A stretch of DNA of 64,000 nucleotides from Pelomonas saccharophila_A. Lineage in GTDB: Bacteria; Pseudomonadota; Gammaproteobacteria; Burkholderiales; Burkholderiaceae_C. The notes beneath the pieces were generated by a model. The model was not told the DNA's origin. It searched no databases and was given only the letters and a program-made list of their open reading frames with translations. The translations under genes were made by a program, and so were the position numbers. Shown one piece after another: positions 1 through 8,381 of this stretch. The stretch spans positions 1 to 64,000 of the forward strand of contig NZ_JAVDXU010000001.1 of assembly GCF_031458095.1 (NCBI RefSeq). Direction: 5' to 3'. Position 1 is the first letter of the stretch. Every line of letters starts with the position of its first letter.

Positions 1-261
1 GCCTGCCAGTCCTGGATCTCCAAGGTCGGCATTGCCCTGGGCACGGGCGCCTCGGGCTGGATCCTGCAGTTCACCGGCTTCGATGCCAAGCTGGAGGGCG
101 CGCAGGCCCCGGACGCCATCTTCATGATCCGCATCCTGCTGTCCACCATCCCGGTCATCGGCCTGGTGCTGGCGCTGTTCTCGCTGCTGCGCTTTGAGCT
201 GACCGAGGCGCGCATGGCCGAGATCCGCGGCAAGCTGGAAGCCACCCGGGGCAAGGTATGA
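1..261 (+). CDS. Sugar:cation symporter of the GPH/MFS type, C-terminal fragment
   Basis: The reading frame is open from base 1 and ends at 261, so only the last 86 codons are present. The visible part holds two hydrophobic segments (about codons 9-22 and 44-62) and a short charged cytoplasmic tail of the form LRFELTEARMAEIRGKLE. That tail pattern is typical of glycoside-pentoside-hexuronide:cation symporters, which import small glycosides across the inner membrane with Na+ or H+. Its stop overlaps the next start (ATGA at 258-261), so it is translationally coupled to the arabinofuranosidase. It therefore probably imports xylo- or arabino-oligosaccharides, but the substrate is inferred from neighbours only. 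The N-terminal part lies outside the window. Confidence 0.7.
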   Translation, partial: ACQSWISKVGIALGTGASGWILQFTGFDAKLEGAQAPDAIFMIRILLSTIPVIGLVLALFSLLRFELTEARMAEIRGKLEATRGKV

Positions 262-1313
262 CGAAGCCAGCGTTCGGAACATTCTGGCTGGCGTCCTGCC
301 TGGCATTGAGCCCCCTCGCCCACGCCGCGGAATCCGCCAAGCAGGCCGTGGCGTTCGAATGGAAATCCAGCGAGCCGCTGATCAGGCCGCCGGCCGACGC
401 CAAGCACATCTTCGGCGTCAAGGACCCGTCCATCGTCTACCACGATGGCCGCTACCACGTCTTCATGACCACGGCGGGCAAGAACGGCTGGGGCATGGCC
501 TACACGAGCTTTGCCCGCTGGGAAGAAGCGCCGCAGGCGCCGCTGTTCATGCTGGACAAGTCGCCCATCGGCCCCGGTTACCGCGCGGCACCTCAGGTCT
601 TCTACTTCGCGCCGCAGAAGCTCTGGTATCTGATCTACCAGGGCGGCGACCCGCTGTATTCCACGACCCGTGACATCAACGATCCGCGTTCGTGGACGGC
701 GCCGAAGCCCTTTTACCCGAACGTCCCGGAGTCGGTGAAGAACGCCAAGGGCGAGGCCGGCTGGCTGGACTTCTGGAACATCTGCGACGACCGCAACTGC
801 CATCTCTTCTTCACCAACGACGGCGGCAGTTTCTTCCGCGCCGAAACGGCGATCGAGCGTTTCCCTCAAGGCTTCTCCGAACCCGTCGTCGTCATGAAGG
901 AAAAGACCGAGGACCTGTTCGAAGCCAGCAACACCTACAAGATCGCCGGTACTGGCCAGTACCTGACGCTGATCGAGGCCATGCGGCCGGGCGGCCGCTA
1001 CTTCCGTGCCTGGACGGCGGATCGTCTGGACGGCGCGTGGAAGCCCGTCCCCGGCGAGATGAACGTGTTCGCCGGCGCGGACAACGTCAAGTTCCCCGGC
1101 CGAGCCTGGTCCGAAGGCGTGTCCCACGGCGAAATGATCCGCGACGGCGTCGACCAGACGCTGAGCATCGATCCCTGCAAGCCGCTGAGATTCCTGTACC
1201 AAGGCCTGGACATGGAAAAGGACAGGAAATACGACTACATCGAACTGCCCTATCGGCTCGGCCTCATCACCGCCACGGCGCCCAACGTCATCAGCCAGAT
1301 GTGCCGTAAATGA
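258..1313 (+). CDS. GH62 alpha-L-arabinofuranosidase, exported
   Basis: Predicted to remove alpha-1,2/1,3 arabinofuranosyl side groups from arabinoxylan in the periplasm or outside the cell. The 351-residue protein starts with a signal peptide (basic start, hydrophobic stretch, cut after AHA near residue 24) and is then a single five-bladed propeller domain, the usual size for GH62. Family motifs visible are VKDPSIVYHDG (Asp56, candidate base), LDFWNICDD (around Asp171) and DLFEASN (Glu222, candidate acid). The start overlaps the symporter stop, and the GH39 xylosidase follows after 31 bases. GH43 propellers are the nearest alternative, but the FEASN and LDFW motifs favour GH62. Confidence 0.88.
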   Translation: MTKPAFGTFWLASCLALSPLAHAAESAKQAVAFEWKSSEPLIRPPADAKHIFGVKDPSIVYHDGRYHVFMTTAGKNGWGMAYTSFARWEEAPQAPLFMLDKSPIGPGYRAAPQVFYFAPQKLWYLIYQGGDPLYSTTRDINDPRSWTAPKPFYPNVPESVKNAKGEAGWLDFWNICDDRNCHLFFTNDGGSFFRAETAIERFPQGFSEPVVVMKEKTEDLFEASNTYKIAGTGQYLTLIEAMRPGGRYFRAWTADRLDGAWKPVPGEMNVFAGADNVKFPGRAWSEGVSHGEMIRDGVDQTLSIDPCKPLRFLYQGLDMEKDRKYDYIELPYRLGLITATAPNVISQMCRK

Positions 1314-1344
1314 ACGACCGTCCCGCCAACCCAGGACCGAACCC

Positions 1345-2919
1345 ATGACCTTTTCCAACCGCCGCCAACTGCTGGCCGCCGCCGCTTCCCTGCCCCTCAT
1401 GTCCACTGCCATCGCCGCCGCACCGCAGCGCCGCATCGTCTTCGACCTCGCGCTGGCCAAGCAGCCGCTGGACCGCTTCTTCGACCACTGCGTCGGCGCC
1501 GACTACCCCGGCACGACCTACCGCGAGGATGCGCTCGCGCAGTTGAAGACGGCCGTGGACGAGCTGGGCTTTCGCTATCTGCGCTTTCACGCCATCTTCC
1601 ACGATGTCTTCAAGACGGTGACCCGCGACGCCAGCGGCCAGCTGGTCTTCGACTTCAGCGGCATCGACAAGCTCTACGACGCGATGCTGGCCCGCCGCAT
1701 CAAGCCTTTCGTCGAGCTGGGCTTCACGCCACTGGCGCTGAAGACGTCCGACCTGAAGATCTTCTACTGGGCCGGCAACACCTCCCATCCCGAGCCTACC
1801 GGCTGGGTCTCACTGATCGAGGCCTTCACCCGCCACATCCTGCAGCGCTATGGCGCGGCCGAGGTGCACAGCTGGTACTTCGAGGTCTGGAACGAGCCCA
1901 ACCTGGATGGTTTCTGGGAGAAGGCCGACCAAAAGGCCTACTTCGACCTCTACACGCGCACGGCCAAGGCCATGAAGGCGATCGATGCGCAGCTGCGCGT
2001 CGGCGGCCCGTCCACGGCCGGCGCGGCCTGGGTGCCGGAGTTCCTGGCCCACGCCAAGGCGACGGACACGCCGGTGGACTTCATCACCACGCACACCTAT
2101 GGCGTGGACCACGGCTACCTGGACGAGTTCGGCCAGGAGGACCGCATGCTGTCGCCCAACCCCGACGCCATCGTGGGCGACGTGAAGCGCGTGCGCCAGC
2201 AGATCGAGGCCTCGCACCTGCCCGGCCTGCCCCTGTTCTTCACCGAGTGGAGCACCAGCTACAACCCGCGCGACCTCGTGCACGACAGCTATATGAGCGC
2301 GCCCTATGTGCTGACCAAGCTCAAGCAGAGCCAGGGCCTGGTCCAACACATGAGCTACTGGGTCTACAGCGACCTCTTCGAGGAACCCGGCCCGCCGGAC
2401 GCGCCCTTCCATGGCGGCTTCGGCCTGATGACGCGCGAGGGCATCCGCAAGCCGGTGTGGTTCGCCTACCGCTATCTGGCCGCCCTGCAGGGCAAGGAAG
2501 TGCCGAGCAGCGACGGCTTCAGCTGGGCCGCGACGGACGGCCAGCAGGTCCAGGCTCTGGTCTGGGACTGGCGCAATACCGAGCAGAAGGTCAGCAACCG
2601 CAGCTTCTTCGGCAAGCCGCGGCCGGCGCATGACGTGGGCACGACTACGGTCGAGCTGCGCCACCTGCCGCCGGGCCGCTACCAGCTGACGCAGCGCCGC
2701 ACCGGCTTCGAGATCAACGATGCCCACACCGCCTACTTGAAGATGGGATCACCGAAGAACCTGGACGCCAGGCAACTGGCCGAGCTGCAGGCGCTGACGA
2801 CCGACAAGCCCGAAGTGCAGCGCGAAGTGAAGGTCGGCGCCAATGGCAGCGCAACGGTCACGCTGAAGCTGCGCAGCCACGACGTCGTGCTGCTGAGCCT
2901 GAAGAAGGTAGCCGCATGA
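1345..2919 (+). CDS. GH39 beta-xylosidase, exported
   Basis: Predicted retaining beta-xylosidase that releases D-xylose from the non-reducing end of xylo-oligosaccharides. The 524-residue protein has an N-terminal signal (FSNRRQLLAAAASLPL, with twin Arg, so possibly Tat) and a TIM-barrel catalytic domain. The acid/base sits in EVWNEPNLDGFW (Glu184) and the nucleophile in FFTEWSTSY (Glu301), both hallmark GH39 motifs, followed by a C-terminal beta-sandwich. Length matches the family. The last four bases overlap the start of the esterase gene (ATGA at 2916-2919). With GH62 and the CE1-like esterase it forms an arabinoxylan side-chain and oligosaccharide cassette. Confidence 0.9.
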   Translation: MTFSNRRQLLAAAASLPLMSTAIAAAPQRRIVFDLALAKQPLDRFFDHCVGADYPGTTYREDALAQLKTAVDELGFRYLRFHAIFHDVFKTVTRDASGQLVFDFSGIDKLYDAMLARRIKPFVELGFTPLALKTSDLKIFYWAGNTSHPEPTGWVSLIEAFTRHILQRYGAAEVHSWYFEVWNEPNLDGFWEKADQKAYFDLYTRTAKAMKAIDAQLRVGGPSTAGAAWVPEFLAHAKATDTPVDFITTHTYGVDHGYLDEFGQEDRMLSPNPDAIVGDVKRVRQQIEASHLPGLPLFFTEWSTSYNPRDLVHDSYMSAPYVLTKLKQSQGLVQHMSYWVYSDLFEEPGPPDAPFHGGFGLMTREGIRKPVWFAYRYLAALQGKEVPSSDGFSWAATDGQQVQALVWDWRNTEQKVSNRSFFGKPRPAHDVGTTTVELRHLPPGRYQLTQRRTGFEINDAHTAYLKMGSPKNLDARQLAELQALTTDKPEVQREVKVGANGSATVTLKLRSHDVVLLSLKKVAA

Positions 2920-3806
2920 AGCGCCGTGCAGCCCTGCTGGCCCTGTTGATCACCACGGCTGCACAGGCCCAGCAGGCCGACGGCCAGGCCGAAGCCCGGG
3001 CCAACTTCAACCGCACCGTGGTGCTGGCGGCAGACGACGTGCGCGCCTTCCCCAAGCCGCCCGCCGGCTTCGATGATGCCAACCCGGCCCTGCCGCAAGG
3101 CCAGGTCGTCGAGTTCGGCTATGACTCGGCCGTCACCCGGACCCAGCGCCAGGCCCTGGTCTATCTGCCGCCCGGCTACTCGCCGCAGCGCCGCTACCCC
3201 GTGCTCTATCTGCTGCACGGCATCGGCGGCAACCAGCACGAGTGGCGCGGCTATGTGCGCGGCACGGCCGTGCTGGACCGGCTGCTGGCCCAGGGCCAGG
3301 CCCAGCCCATGATCGTCGTCATGCCCAATGGCCGGGCCCGGGCCGACGACGCGCCGCCGCCGGCCGAGCGCACCTTCACCCCCGATCACATCGCGGCCTT
3401 TGCCAGCTTCGAGGCCGATCTGCTGAATTCGCTGATCCCGGCCATCGACGCGAAATACGCCACCCTCGCCAACGCCGACCACCGCGCCATCGCCGGCCTG
3501 TCGATGGGCGGCGGGCAATCGCTGAACTTCGGCCTCAGCCACCGCGAGACCTTCGCCTGGGTCGGCGGCTTCTCCTCGGCCCCCAACACCCGCCCCGCCG
3601 CCGAGCTGCTGCACGGCAAGGGCGACTTCAAACTGGTCTATCTGTCCTGCGGCAACCGCGACGGACTGATCAACGTCTCGCAGTCCATGCATCGCGAGTT
3701 GAAGGCGCTGGGCGTCGCCCACGTCTGGAACGTCGACGAGTACGGCCACGACCGCGAGAGCTGGGCCGAGAACCTGTACCACTTCGCCCAGCGGCTGTTC
3801 CGCTGA
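2916..3806 (+). CDS. CE1-like (esterase D family) acetyl xylan or feruloyl esterase
   Basis: An exported alpha/beta-hydrolase of 296 residues with a signal peptide ending near AQAQ (residue 18). The oxyanion region is YLLHGIGGNQHEW, the nucleophile elbow is GLSMGGG (Ser196), and the catalytic His lies in EYGHDRESW (His278). This is the esterase D/CE1 layout seen in acetyl xylan and feruloyl esterases fused to or next to xylanases. It would remove acetyl or feruloyl groups blocking the GH62 and GH39 enzymes encoded just upstream. The start is fixed by the ATGA overlap with the xylosidase stop. Which acyl group it prefers cannot be read from the sequence. Confidence 0.82.
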   Translation: MKRRAALLALLITTAAQAQQADGQAEARANFNRTVVLAADDVRAFPKPPAGFDDANPALPQGQVVEFGYDSAVTRTQRQALVYLPPGYSPQRRYPVLYLLHGIGGNQHEWRGYVRGTAVLDRLLAQGQAQPMIVVMPNGRARADDAPPPAERTFTPDHIAAFASFEADLLNSLIPAIDAKYATLANADHRAIAGLSMGGGQSLNFGLSHRETFAWVGGFSSAPNTRPAAELLHGKGDFKLVYLSCGNRDGLINVSQSMHRELKALGVAHVWNVDEYGHDRESWAENLYHFAQRLFR

Positions 3807-3830
3807 GCGCACACACCACAAGGAGACGAC

Positions 3831-4892
3831 ATGCGCCGCACCACCTTCCTCGCCCTCGGCCTGCTGCTGAGCCTGGCCCCGTCCGCCGCCGTGCTGGCCC
3901 AGGGCAAGGGCACCGTCGGCATCGCCATGCCGACCAAGAGCTCGCAACGCTGGATCGCCGATGGCGAGAACATGGTCAAGGCCTTCAAGGCCTTGGGCTA
4001 CAACACCGACCTGCAGTACGCCGACGACGAGATCCCCGTCCAGCTGTCCCAGGTCGAGAACATGGTGACCAAGGGCGTCAAGGCCCTGGTCATCGCGTCC
4101 ATCGACGGCAGCACGCTGTCGAGCACGCTGCAGAAGGCCGCCGAGAAAGGCGTCAAGGTCGTCGCCTATGACCGCCTGATCCGCGGCAGCAAGAACGTCG
4201 ACTACTACGCCACCTTCGACAACTTCCAGGTCGGCGTGCTGCAGGCCAACTCCATCGTCGACAAGCTCGGCCTCAAGCAGGGCAAGGGGCCGTTCAACCT
4301 GGAGGTGTTCGCCGGTTCGCCCGACGACAACAACTCCGGCTTCTTCTACGACGGCGCGATGAGCGTGCTCAAGCCCTATCTGGACAGTGGCAAGCTGGTG
4401 GTGCGCAGCAAGCAGCTGGGCGCGATGAAGGTGGGCATCCTGCGCTGGGACGGCGCCACCGCCCAGGCCCGCATGGACAACCTGATGTCGGCCTTCTACG
4501 GCAAGGACAAGCTGCACGCCGTGCTGGCGCCGGCCGACATCCTGTCCATCGGCATCATCTCGTCGCTGAAGGGCGTCGGTTATGGCACGCCCAGCCAGCC
4601 CATGCCCGTCATCACCGGCCAGGACGCCGACCTGCCCTCGGTCAAGGCCATCCTGCGCGGCGACCAGACCTCCACGGTCTTCAAGGACACCCGCCAGCTC
4701 GCCAAGGTGACGGCCGACCTCGTCGACGCCGCGCTTTCGGGTCGCACGCCCCAGGTCAATGACACCAAGACCTACAACAACGGCGTCAAGGTGGTGCCGT
4801 CCTATCTGCTCAAGCCGGTGGCCGTCGATTCGACGAACCTGAAGTCGGTTCTCGTCGACAGCGGCTACTACAAGGAAAGCCAGCTGAAGTGA
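3831..4892 (+). CDS. chvE: ChvE-type multiple-monosaccharide ABC transporter, periplasmic binding protein
   Basis: Type I periplasmic sugar-binding protein of 353 residues with a signal peptide cut near VLAQ (residue 24). It closely follows ChvE, the Agrobacterium protein that binds xylose, glucose, galactose and arabinose: KSSQRWIADGENMVKAF, QYADDEIPVQLSQVENMV and YDRLIRGSKNVDYYATFDN are all recognisable, as is the ending VDSGYYKESQLK. It has a strong ribosome-binding site, AGGAGAC, seven bases before ATG. It is followed directly by the cognate ATPase and permease. After the GH62/GH39 cassette the likely cargo is xylose and arabinose, with glucose also possible. E. coli XylF is the more distant alternative. 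Confidence 0.9.
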   Translation: MRRTTFLALGLLLSLAPSAAVLAQGKGTVGIAMPTKSSQRWIADGENMVKAFKALGYNTDLQYADDEIPVQLSQVENMVTKGVKALVIASIDGSTLSSTLQKAAEKGVKVVAYDRLIRGSKNVDYYATFDNFQVGVLQANSIVDKLGLKQGKGPFNLEVFAGSPDDNNSGFFYDGAMSVLKPYLDSGKLVVRSKQLGAMKVGILRWDGATAQARMDNLMSAFYGKDKLHAVLAPADILSIGIISSLKGVGYGTPSQPMPVITGQDADLPSVKAILRGDQTSTVFKDTRQLAKVTADLVDAALSGRTPQVNDTKTYNNGVKVVPSYLLKPVAVDSTNLKSVLVDSGYYKESQLK

Positions 4893-6433
4893 TGCAAGCC
4901 CCTGTGCAGCCGGGCGCGCTGCTCGAGATGCGCGCCATCGGCAAGAAGTTCCACGGCGTGGTGGCGCTGCGCCATGTCGACCTCGCGGTGCGGCATGGCG
5001 AGATCCATGCCGTGATCGGCGAGAACGGTGCGGGCAAGTCGACGCTGATGAAGGTGTTGTCGGGCGTCTATCCGCATCCCGAATACGAGGGCGAGATCTG
5101 GTTCGACGGCGAACTGCAGCAGTTCGGCGGCATCCGCCACAGCGAAGCCCGCGGCATCGTCATCATCCACCAGGAGCTGGCGTTGATCCCGCAGCTGTCG
5201 ATCGCCGAGAACCTCTTCCTCGGCCACGAGCAGGCCCGCGCCGGCGTCATCGACTGGCAGCGCACGCATCGGCGCGCCGTCGAACTGCTCCAGCAAGTCG
5301 GCCTGCAGGAGTCGCCCAACACCCTGGTGGGCGACATCGGCGTCGGCAAGCAGCAGCTGGTCGAGATCGCCAAGGCCCTGGCCAAGGACGTGCGGCTGCT
5401 CATCCTGGACGAGCCCACGGCCAGCCTCAACGAGGACGACAGCGCGGCGCTGCTGGAGCTGCTCAAGCGGCTGCGCGCCAGCGGCGTGGCCTGCGTGCTG
5501 ATCTCGCACAAGCTCAACGAGATCGCCGCCGTGGCGGACGCCATCACCGTGCTGCGCGACGGCGCCACCGTCACGACGATGGACTGCCGCCATGCGCCGC
5601 CGGCCGAGGCCGAGATCGTCCGCGCCATGGTGGGCCGCGAGATGCAGGACCGCTACCCCCGGCGCCAGCCCAACCCGGGCGAGCTGCTGTTCGAATTGAA
5701 GGACTGGTGGGTCGAACACCCGCTGCACGTTGGCCGCGAGGCGGTCAAGGGCGTGAACCTCAACGTGCGCCGCGGCGAGATCGTCGGCATCGCCGGCCTG
5801 ATGGGCGCCGGCCGCACCGAACTGGCCATGAGCGTCTTCGGCCGCTCCTGGGGGCGGCGCATCCGCGGCTCGGCCTGGATGAAGGGCCGGCAGGTCGATG
5901 TCTCCACGGTCCGGCGCGCCATCCAGGCCGGCCTGGCCTATGTGACCGAGGACCGCAAGGCCCTGGGCCTGGTGCTGCAGGACAGCATCGCCCACAACAC
6001 CAGCCTGTGCCGCCTGGAAGGCATCTCCCGCCTTGGCGTCATCGATGAACCCGGCGAGCATGCCGTGGCCAATGATTTCCGGCGCCGCATGGCCACGCGC
6101 TGCGCCGGCGTCGAGCAGCCGGTGGGCGACCTGTCGGGCGGCAACCAGCAGAAGGTCGTGCTGTCCAAGTGGCTGTTCACCGACCCCGACCTGCTCATCC
6201 TCGACGAGCCGACGCGCGGCATCGACGTCGGTGCCAAGTTCGAGATCTACAGCCTGATCGCCGAACTGGCCGCCCAGGGCCGCGCCATCCTGATGATCTC
6301 CTCCGAACTGCCGGAACTGCTCGGCATGTGCGACCGCCTCTACCTGATGAACGAGGGCGAATTCGTCGGCGAGATGCCGACCGCCGGCGCGACCCAGGAA
6401 ACCGTCATGCACGCCCTGTTGGGCACCCACTGA
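4889..6433 (+). CDS. gguA: Multiple-monosaccharide ABC transporter, double ATPase subunit (GguA/MmsA type)
   Basis: Cytoplasmic energy-coupling subunit of 514 residues made of two tandem ABC domains, as in XylG, AraG and RbsA. The first domain carries Walker A GENGAGKST (residues 44-52), a degenerate signature region and Walker B LLILDEPTASL. The second has the usual altered P-loop GLMGAGRTEL, an intact LSGGNQQKVVLSKWL signature and LLILDEPTRGIDVG. The gene starts inside the stop region of chvE (ATGA overlap at 4889), so the subunits are probably made in step. The permease gene follows after eight bases. Confidence 0.92.
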   Translation: MMQAPVQPGALLEMRAIGKKFHGVVALRHVDLAVRHGEIHAVIGENGAGKSTLMKVLSGVYPHPEYEGEIWFDGELQQFGGIRHSEARGIVIIHQELALIPQLSIAENLFLGHEQARAGVIDWQRTHRRAVELLQQVGLQESPNTLVGDIGVGKQQLVEIAKALAKDVRLLILDEPTASLNEDDSAALLELLKRLRASGVACVLISHKLNEIAAVADAITVLRDGATVTTMDCRHAPPAEAEIVRAMVGREMQDRYPRRQPNPGELLFELKDWWVEHPLHVGREAVKGVNLNVRRGEIVGIAGLMGAGRTELAMSVFGRSWGRRIRGSAWMKGRQVDVSTVRRAIQAGLAYVTEDRKALGLVLQDSIAHNTSLCRLEGISRLGVIDEPGEHAVANDFRRRMATRCAGVEQPVGDLSGGNQQKVVLSKWLFTDPDLLILDEPTRGIDVGAKFEIYSLIAELAAQGRAILMISSELPELLGMCDRLYLMNEGEFVGEMPTAGATQETVMHALLGTH

Positions 6434-6441
6434 ATCCCGCC

Positions 6442-7605
6442 ATGCTTCCCTCTTCCCTGCGCAACTTCCTGGCTTCGCATCTGCGCGACTACGGCATGCT
6501 GCTGTCCCTGGTCTGCATCATGGGCTTCTTCCAGGTGCTCACCGACGGCACCCTGCTGCAGCCGCTCAACCTGACCAATCTCTTCCTGCAGAACAGCTAC
6601 ATCGTCGTCATGGCGCTGGGCATGCTGCTCGTCATCGTGGCAGGCCACATCGACCTGTCCGTCGGCTCGGTGTGCGGATTCATCGGTGCGCTGGGCGCCG
6701 TGCTGATGGTGCAGATGGAATGGCCGGTGCTGCCCGCCATGCTCGCCTGCCTCGTGGCGGGCGCCGTCATCGGCGCCGTTCAGGGGGCCTTCGTGGCCTG
6801 GCTGAAGATTCCCTCCTTCATCGTCACCCTGGCGGGCATGCTGGTCTTCAAGGGTCTGGCGCTGGCCCTGCTCAGCGGTCAATCCATCGGTCCCTTCCCC
6901 GACAGCTTCCAGGGCCTGGCCAGCGGCTTCCTGCCGGAGCTGGCCGGCACGGTGGGGCACCCGGCATCCCTGGCCCTGGGCCTGGGCGGCGTGGCCCTGC
7001 TGGCGCTGCGTGAGCTGCTGGCTCGCCGCAAGGCCGCTTCACTCGGCGCCGCGGCCGAACCCCTGCCCCTGTTCCTGCTGCGGCTGCTCGCGCAGAGTGC
7101 GGCGCTGGCCGCCCTGGTCTGGCTGATGGCCTCCTACAAGGGCCTGCCCAATGTGCTGCTGCTGATGGTGGTGTTGATCGCCGTCTTTGTCTTCATCACC
7201 CGGCGCACGACGCTGGGACGGCGCATCTACGCCCTGGGCGGCAATGAACGCGCGGCCCGCCTGTCGGGCATCCCGACGGAAAGGCTGACCCTGCTGTGCT
7301 TCATCAACATGGGCGTGATGGCGGCTTTGGCCGGCCTCGTCTTCGCTGCGCGGCTGAACACGGCCACGCCCAAGGCCGGCCTGGGCTTCGAGCTCGACGT
7401 CATTGCCGCCTGCTTCATCGGCGGCGCCTCGGCCTCGGGCGGCGTCGGCAAGGTGACGGGCGCCGTCATCGGTGCCTTCGTCATGGGCGTCATGAACAAC
7501 GGCATGTCCATCCTGGGCATAGGCATCGAGTGGCAGCAGGTCATCAAGGGCGTGGTGCTGCTGGCTGCCGTCGTCTTCGACGTCTACAACCGCCGCAAGG
7601 GCTGA
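6442..7605 (+). CDS. gguB: Multiple-monosaccharide ABC transporter permease (GguB/MmsB type)
   Basis: Inner-membrane permease of 387 residues with about ten hydrophobic segments. The BPD_transp_2 signature region IVAGHIDLSVGSVCGFIGALGA is present near residues 70-90, and the C-terminal loop has the typical GLGFELDVIAACFIGG-ASGG pattern. It is longer than RbsC or AraH because of an insert with an extra loop (around residues 155-215), which is usual for GguB/MmsB. The ATG at 6442 is chosen because it lies eight bases after the ATPase stop. A longer in-frame extension upstream would run through the ATPase gene and is rejected. It completes the ChvE-GguA-GguB importer. Confidence 0.9.
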   Translation: MLPSSLRNFLASHLRDYGMLLSLVCIMGFFQVLTDGTLLQPLNLTNLFLQNSYIVVMALGMLLVIVAGHIDLSVGSVCGFIGALGAVLMVQMEWPVLPAMLACLVAGAVIGAVQGAFVAWLKIPSFIVTLAGMLVFKGLALALLSGQSIGPFPDSFQGLASGFLPELAGTVGHPASLALGLGGVALLALRELLARRKAASLGAAAEPLPLFLLRLLAQSAALAALVWLMASYKGLPNVLLLMVVLIAVFVFITRRTTLGRRIYALGGNERAARLSGIPTERLTLLCFINMGVMAALAGLVFAARLNTATPKAGLGFELDVIAACFIGGASASGGVGKVTGAVIGAFVMGVMNNGMSILGIGIEWQQVIKGVVLLAAVVFDVYNRRKG

Positions 7606-7621
7606 GGGCCTCAGCGTCGTG

Positions 7622-8350
7622 ATGCAAGCCTGCCGACGGCTGATGCTGGCCGCCGCGCTGCTGGGCGGCGCGACTGCCCAGGCCGCCGACCCGGCGGTGC
7701 TGCGCATCGTCGCGCCCACCAACCAGTCCATGCCCTTGCTGAGAATGGCCGGCGCACAGCCCGCCGAAGGCCTGCTCAAGGATGTCGGCGAAGCCCTGGC
7801 CGAGCGCGTGGGCCTGAGCGCCCGCTTCATTCCCCTACCCAGCAAACGCGCCGGGCCTGCAGTGGCTTCTGGCGCGGCCGACCTGCTCTGCTATGTCAAG
7901 CCGGGCTGGCTGGAGGACAAGGTGCTCTGGACCCATGCCTTCCTGCCGGGCACCGGCATCGTCGCCGCCCATCCGACCGCCCCGCCGGTGACGATGCTGC
8001 ACGAGTTGAGGGACGAGCCCCTCGGCACGGTGCTGGGCTATCGCTACCCCATCCTCGACCAGGCCTTCATGCAGGCCATACGCCGCGAGGACGTGGCCGA
8101 CGCAACCACCAATCTGCGCCGGCTGGCCCTGGGCCGCATCCGCTACGCCGTCACCGACCGCGCAGCCCTCGACTATTTCCTGAGAGACAACCCGGACAGC
8201 GGCCTGCGCGAGGCCATCGAGGTCGAACGCTACCAGCTGGGCTGCGCCCTGTCTCCCGACAAGGCGGCCCTGCTGGCGCCCCTGAACCGCGCCATCGACC
8301 GCATGCAGGCCGACGGCACGCTGGAAGCCCTGGTCAACCGCTACCGCTGA
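7622..8350 (+). CDS. Orphan periplasmic solute-binding protein, SBP_bac_3 (amino-acid type) fold
   Basis: A 242-residue exported protein with a signal peptide cut near AQAAD (about residue 21). The body resembles the small type II binding proteins of polar amino-acid ABC transporters: an N-lobe start of the form LRIVAPTNQSMPLL, a hinge region with GTVLGYRYP, and a C-terminal LNRAIDRMQADGTLEALVNRYR typical of SBP_bac_3. No permease or ATPase of that class is nearby. A GTG at 7619 precedes the ATG at 7622 and either could be used. It lies between the sugar importer and the fucosidase, so it may serve as a sensor or accessory binding protein. The ligand is unknown. Confidence 0.65.
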   Translation: MQACRRLMLAAALLGGATAQAADPAVLRIVAPTNQSMPLLRMAGAQPAEGLLKDVGEALAERVGLSARFIPLPSKRAGPAVASGAADLLCYVKPGWLEDKVLWTHAFLPGTGIVAAHPTAPPVTMLHELRDEPLGTVLGYRYPILDQAFMQAIRREDVADATTNLRRLALGRIRYAVTDRAALDYFLRDNPDSGLREAIEVERYQLGCALSPDKAALLAPLNRAIDRMQADGTLEALVNRYR

Positions 8351-8381
8351 ACACACTGACAAGCAACAAGATGGAGACGAC

